Shown here: one piece after another, positions 32,468 through 42,589 of the stretch
How positions within the stretch are numbered: the stretch's first letter is position 1
Layout: every line of letters begins with the position of its first letter
From: Xiphydria camelus
Lineage: Eukaryota; Arthropoda; Insecta; Hymenoptera; Xiphydriidae
Assembly: GCA_963678675.1 (NCBI GenBank)
Contig: OY783193.1
Location: 5,339,501-5,403,500 of the forward strand
Direction: 5' to 3'
DNA: 64,000 nt
Notes under the pieces: model-generated
The model's database searches: none
The model's input: the letters and a program-made list of their open reading frames with translations, nothing else
What the model was told of the DNA's origin: nothing
Translations under genes and position numbers: made by a program

Positions 32468-32870
32468 CGCGTAAAAAAAAAGTATGGCCAAAGTATGGCT
32501 ACGGATCGCATCCCAAACTTTCAGCCGGTAAACGATGCGCTCTTCGATCCGAGTTCACTTGTTTGTACGCGGTTTTGCTGTAATCGATGTCTGATCTTCT
32601 CGGTTGATATTATTTCAATTTATTGTGTGTTTTATTGAACTCTCAAGTGTTATTACTGATAAACTATATTTTAGAACTGAACAAGTCATTATAGTTTTAT
32701 AATGAAAAATCCATACAACGGAATCGAATCAAAAAGGTGCGGGTGAATCGAGGAAATTCAACTTTTCAACCGACATGAACAAATTGTCTGGCTGAAAATC
32801 GGAAATACGATCCATAGCCATACTTTTCCCAGATTTCCGCCATACTTTATCCATACTTCTTTTACGCGGG
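32466..32870. mobile_element. Element O with CCCGCGTAAAA ends
   Basis: Left end CCCGCGTAAAAAAAAAGTAT and right end ATACTTCTTTTACGCGGG are inverted copies. Each is followed inward by a second AGTATGG or CCATACTT unit. It is 405 bp with no open frame and abuts the family F copy to its left. Confidence 0.75.
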
Positions 32871-33557
32871 ATTACTCTCACGTCCAGTCATTCGCGTCTT
32901 ACTTATCGCGCAGCCGCAGATCAATTTGTCTGCAATCCTATACTTACGGTATTTGACATAGAAAAAAAATGTCATATCTTTAAATTCAACTTGTGATCCG
33001 TGATCCATATACGCATTCAATATCGCACGAAACGGAAAACGTCCGAAGAAATAATTATTCCCTAAATTATAAGCGTGTTTATCTCGAGACGCGCGCTGGA
33101 CCGGCTGCAGCTTCGGGAAAATCGACAGCGCGGAGCTTGCACCGCGAGGACCGCGCGCGCCTCGGGTTCGCAACTCTTCAGGCCCGCGGGCCGTCCGCTC
33201 GTCGGCAGGGGCGGCCATTATATAGCAGTAAATATCGTAACGACCCCTCTCCGCCGGGAAGTAAAGGGCTAACCACGAGTAATTATGTAATTGCGCCGAA
33301 GAATTACTTACCGAGAGCCGTGGGTCCCGTGGTCCATCATTCAGTGACATTCCCGTCCTTTTTACGGCCTCCTGAGTGGCGGTCGTTGTAGAGCCTCTCG
33401 CGAGCTATCTTCGCGTGATACCCCTCTGCTGAATTCGCAGCGGCAGCTGCTGCAGCGCGCGCGCATGGAGCGTACGTAGGTTGCAACCGACTCGCGCGCG
33501 TTCGCTCGGTTTTATACCGGCACTTTTCTAATTTCAATCGCGCGGACGCGCGCGCGC

Positions 33558-33598
<41 letters not shown>

Positions 33599-34390
33599 GA
33601 CCGTTTTACTGCCGAACGGAACGGAAATACAAGTTCGCGGGATGTGTGTGAGCCCGGCGAGATGCGATCGCGCGCGGCGCGTTGGTACGGTGCCATTGGC
33701 CGCTTTATAAGGAGATGCCGTTGCGTTTTATTGTAAAAATTGCGGGGAGAGACGATTCCTACCGTTGGACGTTATATGCACGGGCGATTATTTCTGTAAG
33801 TGCAGCGGACATACGCGTATAACTGCGTTTTTTTTATACGTCTCATCGTATATAGAGAAATGAGTGAAGGACCGTTTATTGGAGCTTATAGCAATCGAGC
33901 AGTGATTAGGTACATTGAGAAAAATTATTTGCCGAGCCAAGTAACCGTCGACGTGAATAGTGCCAAGAACAGAGTAGATTCATTCAATTCGATGAACATA
34001 CATTTGACTCAAATACGAGTAAATATGTTTTTGCACTATTCATGTCGACAGTTAGGTACTTGAATCGACAAATTATTGTTTATTGTTAGTTTCCTTGTTT
34101 GCGTAGTAACTTGTATAATAAAAACATTGTTAGGAGTTTCGTTTGAAAATTCGAGTGAAAATAACTGAAGCAATTATCAACCACACTTGTATCTGAAATA
34201 TCATACAGAACAGTAAATTGTCAGTGTCCAAGTAGGTACTTTGGATTATAATATAAAAAAAAAATTAATATTGAAATACAGTATATAGGTATAGGTATTC
34301 AAGTACCTACTGCTGAAAACTTAGGTTCTTTCGATTCTTCAAATTCAAACCATTTTTAACAGTGTGTATAGTAGAAAGTAATAGAAATAC
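32871..34390. other. CpG-rich stretch with long GA microsatellite
   Basis: Positions 33060-33700 are CG-rich and include (AG)n at 33560-33597. Opposing frames of 119-162 codons there are Arg-rich and compositional. No exon is supported. Confidence 0.45.
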
Positions 34391-34494
34391 AATAACCCGT
34401 ACGAGATGATTAAATACCTACTTATTTACATATATTGCTGAATTTCTATTCAGCAATTTATGTAAATAAGTATTTGTTCATAGTACGAGTTATT
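34391..34494. repeat. Palindromic hairpin 34.4 kb
   Basis: AATAACCCGTACGAGATG at the left pairs with AGTACGAGTTATT at the right. ACTTATTTACATATATTGC pairs with GCAATTTATGTAAATAAGT. The loop is about four bases around 34443-34447. The stem is imperfect but long. Confidence 0.75.
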
Positions 34495-35194
34495 GTTATA
34501 CATATGGAACTCTGTGGTGTGAACGAGAAATCGCTGTGTCATTCTATTACTAAATAAATTCCAGTAAACCGTAATTTAGAGTATTTATATCGTACGTCTA
34601 TAGTGTCAAAATGAGAGGAAATTTGTCATAGGGAATCATGCAATGGAATCCCGATGAACTTATTTTACAGGAACCTTGAAGCGCGCGATAAATTTGCATT
34701 ATATGTATATTTTCTTATAAAGAATATTCTTCATTGGTATCATTGAAATCACAACTTATACCGATCGATTGATCAGTAAACGCGATTCTTTTCAACCGAA
34801 GAGAGCGAAAACTTGCGCACACATACGAACCCCCGCCCTATCTACATAAATCCGCCGTCGTGCTTCGGTCTCCCTTCCGTGTTGCGTGAAATTCTTCGAT
34901 AGTTCCGCCGATAACGGACCGCTGTCTGCAGCGGCAACAAATTGGGGTTCCCTAATCGCACTGATACATCAACGAGCATGTAACTTTGACGGCAAAATTG
35001 CTGGAGTCCTTCTGCGGGGCCCGATCGTATCTCGCCATTTAAATGTCTACTTGTGTACGTCGCGAGTTTCAGAGCGAATCGAGTTTGCCATATCGTCGAC
35101 GATATACATAAATAAAGGAAAAAGTTAACGAGCACCGCATTATACGTATTGCGTAAGAGCGATGTAAACACGTATGCACTTATTTACAATACAT

Positions 35195-35437
35195 TGTGGC
35201 GAAAAGTTGTGGTCGCCATCTAATCGGCGAAACGTTTCGTCCCGGAGTCGGCCTGTGGACTCGTCAGTAAGGCTAGGCCGACTCCTGCCTTAGACGCTCT
35301 GTGGTCCTCTTATATAATAACTGCACCGTCGTTGGACTACCGAGAGCCGAGAGCCGGGGGCCAGGAGCCGCGAGACGAGGGCCGAGAGGGTCGGCGCCAT
35401 CTGGCGTCAGGCCGCCACAGCGTGACGGGTCGCCACA
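35195..35437. mobile_element. Solo-LTR-like sequence
   Basis: A 243 bp GC-rich block that starts TGTGGCGA and ends TCGCCACA. It holds a TATA-like CTCTTATATAATAAC with GC-rich sequence downstream, as in retrotransposon LTRs. No target duplication is visible at the ends, so a TIR element or an ancient LTR are both possible. Confidence 0.35.
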
Positions 35438-37832
35438 TTTCAAACTTTAATTAATTATCACAAAATATTTAAACTGATCATTTTCTTTTTTATAAATACG
35501 GTTAAGGGGTCTAAAGAGTACTAAAATACCAAGAGTATTAAAAAATCTGACACGTGCAAATTCCCTATTAATTAATTATTATTTGAAAACCACTAAACAT
35601 ATTAAATATCTTAATTTGTGAAAATGACAGTAAATTTTAAGTCAAATTTTTATTATACTTATTCTTTTCGTTGAAAGGGAATTGAGTTGAGAAAACAGGA
35701 ACATCATATTCCTCACTCCTTCCCCTTTACGCTATAATAATTCCTCTTTCAATGAAGAAAATTAAATTTTAATTTTATTTATCTATATTTTATTAATTCA
35801 TGAATAATTAGTTTTAATAATGAATGTACTCCCTCTCCTCCTCTTCCGTCATCCAACTACCTACTTGGATTATCCTGTTCATCCCTTTCACTCTCTTCAT
35901 TGTTTAAAAATACTTCAGGACATTTTTTTGTGGCAATTTAAAAAATCGTTTTCATCTCAAAAAAGTTTTTCAACATTATAGAGAGAGAGGGATTAATAAA
36001 ATTGCTAATACATTGCCGTCCCCCCCCCCCCCCCTCCTTTCCTTTCAATTCAAGGCCACCTATAAATAATTTTCCGTTCAGAATGTTTAATTGATTATCT
36101 ATGAATTTCAAATTATACGAAAAAGAGCTAAACAGCACGTGTTAGGACATCAACTAGCGCGAAAGAATATGTCCGACTTGTATTAAGAACAAGTGAAGGC
36201 CATATTTACATATCAGGACAACTCAGGTTTTAGAGAAAAATCCCTTTACAGGTCTTCTTAGACGTCACCAGGTCGATTCAGTTTTAAACAGATCTTAATA
36301 TAGGTCTATTCAGAATTGAAGAGGTCAAAATATTCGACTCGGGCGTATAGACTTCGCGATAAAGCCACAGGGAGTTCGCGTGTCTCGCCTTTCGTTCCTG
36401 CCGAGAGAAATAAAAATTTGCGGTGGATCTCTCTCTCTATCTTTCTCAATGATCAAACGAAAACTTGTCACGCCCTGTACTGCGGTCATCGGACGGACGG
36501 ACAGATGGCCTGCTATTTACCGTGCGGTGTCACTGCACCTGACATTAGGTCTCGCCGGAAAACCTGCGGTCGTGCCGCGGGGTATCGATTCCTCGAGATT
36601 TCGTCGGGCAGCGACCGCACGCGGGTATAAATCATCGCGCATACGCGTGTATGCGAGCACAATGGGACGCATCCGATGTTCCGTGGACGGAAGTCAGGAT
36701 GGCGGTAGAATTGGCGCTACGCGATGAATTGCTGATGCGGGGTATACTTTATCTTATCGCTTCTGGTGTCAGTAAATTTGTTTACTTAAATATTCGCTAT
36801 AACAACGAGATTACTTAAATTTCGACATGTGTGTATATCTCGTGATCGTTCGCGCGTAAGTAAATAATTGGTGGAACCATACGATCGGCGGTCGAATCGC
36901 GTAGAGATTTCCGGCCCGAGACTTCCGTGACGACATCGCGCGGTGTGCCCGCTACCCTCGATCGCCGCGTTCCAAATTGTTACCGTGTTGCGAGGGCTAT
37001 TCCGCCGTTAGACGAACCGGATGAGGCACGACATGTGCGGGACGTTAAAATTACAGGCAGATTTTATCTGGTCAGATACCGGGAACCGATATTCACAGGT
37101 CGGCGAGGTATTATTTGCACGGGTCTTTTATTTAAACGAAGATGGGCGTGTGTTTAAAATTCACGTGCTTTCAATATTTCCTTACATATACATATATAGA
37201 TATCGTCGAATCAGTGTCCGTATATAGCAGCAACATACGAAGGCAAAGAAATCGATTATAATCATTTTATTTATGCGACAAAAAAACCGCTACAAAAGTC
37301 CAATTGCAGAAAACACGGTCACCTGAATTGAACCACTCTCGCGTGCTCCAAATTAGATCGCATCTTAAAATTATATTTAAGCGTGAGACAACACTCTAGA
37401 AGCGTAATAAACAGCCTAATAAACGTCCGCAACAAAGATATTGCCTCGTTAACCTTATTTGGATCGTGTTACGCATCCTACTCGACGAAGCGATGTCTTA
37501 CGAAGACCCCTCCAATGCGTTACAAGCGGTGTTCGAGAAGGGCCTTCTCGAGATGTCCATTTGCAGCTTGAAAAATGCCGTATTTTATATTATTTGAAAT
37601 TCTATCACTTCTTTTGTCGTGGTAGGTACCTACTGTAGGTACATATGGATGCAGATTCTGAAGCTTTAAGTCCAATCTAGACAATATCCCGTCAGTAATA
37701 GATAACGATCATTGTCCAACTAATAAATGTAAAGATGATTCTGAAGTTGTTGCGTTATGAAAGTTTACCAAATACACAGTATTTTCATAAAACTAATCAA
37801 GAAATCGTGATAAATCCCTAACTGTTTTACCT
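35438..37832. other. No gene recognised
   Basis: AT-rich to about 36300, with a 14-base C run at 36020-36033. Mixed composition after that. Short frames have no recognisable content. Confidence 0.5.
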
Positions 37833-38109
37833 ATTTGATTAATTATCTCGTTATTTATGAACTTTTGGCCTATATCGATATAAGACTTTATTGTATAATA
37901 GATAAAAATGTAATCTTCAAAAAAGTATACAAATATGAGCCAATAGTTCATAGACAATGAGATAATAATTATTGAATTTTCGTTCCTGGCGAGTAAGTTT
38001 AGCTTCACATGGTATACCACATCTAGTGTCATTCAATCTTATACCATTATTATTTAACACCAAAAATGGTCTGCATTGGTCCGCACCATAGAATTATTCA
38101 CTGTGTAAG
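37833..38109. mobile_element. Family J element fused to half of a reversed family D element
   Basis: Family J sequence runs to about 38018, ending GCGAGTAAGTTTAGCTTCAC. From about 38017 the left half of family D follows in reverse orientation (ACCACATCTAGTGTCATTC to TTATTCACTGTGTA). The rest of D was not found on the other side of J. Confidence 0.65.
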
Positions 38110-39360
38110 TTGCTCAAATTTGTCGTCACATTGCCGTTTCCTCAATGAAACACCAACATTTCCTGTTAATTAAGAATCGAAGAAAATAGTTTAAAAGGAG
38201 CAAAAGAAAAGAAAAATCGCGGGGAGCTTTTCTTGGAGGATCACCGTATTCGCAAAACATTTCAACGCTACGAATCCTACATCGGTTGCGCACACTTCGC
38301 TGCTACGTTCACATCCGCAACGGCACGAAAGCTAGAAGAGAAAGACACTCGTTAGAAATCCTGTAATTTTCCTCCCCGTGAGAAATCCGCCGTATTTTCA
38401 TACCCGACGATCAGAAAAGCGTACATACACATGCGGTAATTTACCCGGGGGCGATCCGCGCTCCCAGGACCCGGTTAAAAAAATAACAGAACCGCGAGAA
38501 GACTGACCGGCGTTCGTACCACTGTCACGAAACACGTTGGAAGCGGCAACGCGGTGACCACGTGAGGGCCATGGTGGGGGAGCACTGCCGGAGTGACGGC
38601 ACAAGACGGGGAAAGGGTTGGATGGGCGGTCGACGCTAACTGGGAAACGCCTTCTCGTTCTCTCGGGTTCCCCTCTTTCTCGCTCGCTCCGTCCTCACAC
38701 GCCGCACCTGTTATGCGGACGACGATCTCTTTCAGTGGTAGTGAGAACCGTGCGCAAATACGACGCGCTCCGTAGTCGTGCTCCGCGTGGTTTGCGGGGT
38801 TCGCGCGGCGGGGGTCGAAAAGATGACTGAAATGTACGATCGGAGCATTTCGAACGTCTCGTTAGGAGATGAAATAATTTCGCGCGCTGAAATGTTGCAA
38901 ATTGAGAATTACTGCCGTTAAACGATCGTAATAGAGCTGCGCGTAAAACTACCGAAGGATGCAGTTCGAGCAATTTTACTTTCTCCCACTTTACTCTTTT
39001 ACGCTTCGGTTTAATTATGCATTTGCTGCACGTGTCTTGACTTTCTGCATACATTGCGTCGCGCGGTATACATATAAGGTCTGTTAAGTTTATTACTTTA
39101 CGTTGTATAACTTCACGTAATGACGCATACATTGTACGGTATTGTCTCGCTTTGAAGGCTCTTTCAGGGCGTGGCTTAATTTCGGCAATGCTCATCCTAC
39201 CGACGAATAACAGGACTAAAATGGCCGACACGGCCTAAGTGCAAGTGAACACTTATACAATCGATTATTGTAGTCCTGCAATTCGAGAGTGCAGGGACAA
39301 GTATCGATGAAATTAGGTTACACTCCCCATATGGAGCTCCCAAATGGGACAACTTTTATA
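38110..39360. other. No gene recognised
   Basis: Positions 38400-38830 are CpG-rich. The 178-codon minus frame at 38695-39231 has no recognisable domain or splice context. Confidence 0.45.
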
Positions 39361-39547
39361 AGGTAGACCGAGGCGAATGAGATCACAGGGCGAATCCATA
39401 TTTCTTAAATCGTGGTGAAAATGAACATTTCCATTGTTCGTATCACTTCATTGAAGAGGAACGAAGTAATACGAAAAATCGAAATGCTCATTTTCAACAT
39501 GATTTAAGAAACATGAATCTATGATCCGATTCGCCTCGGTCTTCCCT
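39361..39547. mobile_element. Family F element, uninterrupted copy 4
   Basis: Opens AGGTAGACCGAGGCGAATGA and closes GATTCGCCTCGGTCTTCCCT. The inner arms TTAAATCGTGGTGAAAATGA and TCAACATGATTTAAGAAAC are inverted. It is the best-preserved short copy in the window. Confidence 0.85.
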
Positions 39548-41168
39548 ACGAGAAAACAGAAACACGTCGCGTAGAAATGGAGACTACTCCATATTTGTTT
39601 TCGTTTGCATTAATCTAAGTCGAATTTTTCTCGAAAATAAAAATAAAAATCGGATAATCTGTACTTACGAGGTGTCTCGGATAGTTGAATTACCAAACCT
39701 AGGTGCTTCACTTCTAAGCGATCCCACGGAGACTCCATAAATCGCGCAGACCTGCCGAGGATGCTGACGTGAATCGCAAAAGGTGCTGATCTAATCCCCG
39801 AAATGATTAAAAACCGGTAATTATACGCGCGAAGGAACGGGGGCCGGTCGGCTAAGAGTTACGTGTAATTATCTCGCTCAAATTTCCGGGCCCGGCCTAA
39901 TTGCCGTGCGGCTCGTCGATGTCAGCGCGTTTTTTGTTCCTTCGTAGGAGCGATTTAGCAACGACTTAGCGGCGACCGGGGCGCGTCTCGTCGCGTCGGC
40001 CGAGTAGTGGGCGTGCGGGTAAGCTTCGTGAAAAGATTCTGATAAACGAGCTGGTATTTCTCATTTAGCGATGATTCCGAACTGACCTTTGCTCTCGCGA
40101 GTTAAACCGGATTCAAAGAACCGCGATTTGACCAGAAATCGCGATTGATTTTGGCGCCAACCATAATTCTATAATTGTCTCAAGCAGTGAGATTTTGGTT
40201 ACAATGTAACAAGAGATTAAAACTGCCGCAACCAGGTCAATCTGCAGCATAGTCGATTGATGTTCCCAATCTTTTTTTTTTATTGTATAATTGACACTAC
40301 CATGCAAGATCCAAACGAAATTTAATCGAAGTTAATGAATGTTTTCGACTAAGCATTTGAATTCGCACTTGAATTGACAAAATAATATTTATCGCAGAGA
40401 TGGGAATGGGTCAAGAACCGAAGCGAGGCGCGTGTATTGATTTATTGATATTTTTATATTTATTTTTCATGATGATGAGTGTTCTTTATCAATTAATCTA
40501 TAATATACATCATAGCGTTCAGTTTATACAATAATTACATTTGTAAATTTCTTCGCCCGTCTTAACGCAGCGGTCGTATGTGTTCGCGTGACGCGTGTAC
40601 GCGATGTGAATACCGCCGCGGCTTCCCCCGGAGCGGAGCCGCGGTCAGCATCAAGAGAGACGGGTGGAGGATAAGAACCTAAGAGCACGTAGAAAACGTT
40701 TCACCTTCTTCGCTCGATATCAAACACCGACTCGGTTCGTCGTCGTGTCCAGTCGGTGCGCGCCAAATGATATTATGTAATACGAAAGTAAACGTATGTA
40801 CAACCCCAAAAGCGTAGACGAAAGTCTCCGCCTTTCGGCGGTGAGCGCGGGAGGCGGCGGACCTCGCTCGTCGGAGGTGAGAGTTGCGAGGATCTCGGAA
40901 CGCGGATAGCTTTTATACGATCGCAGGAAGATTTTTCTCGCTCCAAAAAGGATTCTTCCCGTCGCGAACGAAAATTAATCCCGCGAAACGCCTCTGTTTA
41001 ATTTTACGGCGAAAGGATCGCTCGCGGACTCGTATTGAACAGTCCCCGTGATTCACGTATTTTCAACGGCTGTAGATTTGAGAACTCGGAGAAGAAATAA
41101 CTCCTCACCGCGCGAACAAATCCCGAGGAATACGGAGCTCGCGCCCGCGAAAGTTCTTACACTGCCAG
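39548..41168. other. No exon recognised; probable intron of a plus-strand gene
   Basis: Mixed composition, CpG-rich around 40560-40900. It ends in the acceptor used by the exon at 41169. Upstream exons of that gene were not identified. Confidence 0.4.
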
Positions 41169-41335
41169 ACGCGCGTGGCTACCGACAGCCGCACCCCCTG
41201 CGCCCACCCCCGAAACGCATCGCTTCCGCAACCTCGTTACACGCTAGTAACACGACGGTATACGATATTAATTCTAAGGAGGAAGTTCTGCGGCAGTGCC
41301 CGCTACTGGCCGCTGGTACAGAGAGTATCGTATAG
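41169..41335 (+). CDS. Terminal coding exon of an unidentified gene with a PDZ-ligand-like tail
   Basis: An acceptor (GTTCTTACACTGCCAG) ends at 41168. The open frame continues in phase 1 for about 54 codons to TAG at 41333-41335. Overlapping AATAAA hexamers follow at 41350-41359, giving a very short 3' UTR. The tail begins with basic, Pro-rich residues (RPPPKRIASATSLHASN), then TTVYDINSKEEVL, and ends TESIV. Ser at -2 and Val at the end fit a class I PDZ ligand, as in many membrane receptors and adhesion proteins. No family was recognised. The frame continues upstream to 41048, so the acceptor position is an inference. The gene converges on disco. Confidence 0.5.
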
Positions 41336-41349
41336 GATTTCTAGGAAAC

Positions 41350-41359
41350 AATAAATAAA
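41350..41359 (+). promoter_or_regulatory. Poly(A) signal, overlapping AATAAA
   Basis: AATAAATAAA lies 14 bases after the stop of the plus-strand terminal exon. Confidence 0.5.
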
Positions 41360-41433
41360 ATCTATCTATAGTATTCTCGATTTTTCTTTCGCGTCTCAAC
41401 GTATATATATATGTATACGCGTAGTATATCGCA

Positions 41434-41457
41434 GCGACGGACCCGATCGTCCGTCGC
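41434..41457. repeat. Perfect 9-bp stem in the convergent gene gap
   Basis: GCGACGGAC and GTCCGTCGC flank a six-base loop CCGATC. It sits between the two converging 3' ends. A role in transcript termination or boundary formation is possible but not shown. Confidence 0.5.
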
Positions 41458-41538
41458 GCGTATTTTTCACTGGTCGATTTTCGTCCGCCTATAGTTTTAA
41501 TTAACTCTACTTCTAGTTCCCTGCACTAAGATTGCAAT

Positions 41539-41544
41539 TTTATT
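41539..41544 (-). promoter_or_regulatory. Candidate poly(A) signal of disco
   Basis: AATAAA on the minus strand, about 1.05 kb past the disco stop codon. It is the first clear hexamer noticed before the opposing gene. Confidence 0.35.
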
Positions 41545-42589
41545 TTTTTTTAATTAGCTGCCACTTATTCGATATCGCCTCGTCGCCCTTCTCGCTTCTC
41601 CCGGCGCACAGTTCCGCTCTCGCCCGCTGCTCCTCCTTTTTGCCCGGATGTAGCGTCAATGATACGACGCGGCGCAAGCGCACGCGTGGTTTCTCGCGGG
41701 AAGCGGCGTCGTCGCGATTGCTCTTCGACCGGACGCCCGATTTATACGCGCTATTATGTAGTTCATACGTGATCGTTACGCGATACATCGATATTTCATA
41801 TTCGTATATACAAGTTTACTAATTGGTTAGTGATTAAATAGTAGCGTATTCGTTAATTATACGTTATCACAACAATGATAAAATTGGCGCGTGGACCGAC
41901 GCATCATTTCTACCGGGGCCAACCCGAGAGCGCGTCGCGGTTGACTCGAGGGTTGGAAGAAGAAGAAGAAGAAGATCGCCTCGCGTCTCCGACGCGCGAG
42001 CGAGCGAACGGCCCGGGAAGAGTGACGACCGCGCGCGCGCGCGCGATCCGTCGGCTTCCTCGAATGCTCGCCGCGGGCTTTGGATGGTCCACGGACGCTG
42101 TTCTTTCTCTCTCTTTCCTCCCCTTTCCTCGGAACGCGTATTCAGGCACTCGCGCAGTCACTCGCACACTTTCTCTCTCTCTCTCTCGTCCCTCCACGCG
42201 CGCTCTTCCCGTTCGCCCCTCTCTCCCGCCTATCTTCTCGTATACTATCCACAGGTTCCGCGAAAGCGTGTCTTCGCAATGAGAACGGAAACAAATGCGT
42301 GCAACACAACGAGAAGGAAAAAGAAGTACCTTTGTTACCAACGAGTTCGTCGCGCCTCCTCGCCGTGAGCCCGTCGAGAGGAGCGCCGAGGCGTCGGGGA
42401 GTATTTGGTATTGCACACGGATCGCGAGACTGACGGGGAACTTCACGCGCATCTCCCCCTCCTCACCCTTTCGCCGTTCGATCCACGCGCGAGTCCTCGC
42501 GGGCGAAGCGGTCTCGTCGTGTCATTTTGGCATCACAGCAGAGGATAATAGTCGCGCTGACAGAGCGCGCGATAGTAGGAGGCTGCAGG

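Noticed and set aside
32862..33350. 162-codon minus frame
   Set aside because: Spans the edge of element O and a CpG patch; no domain.
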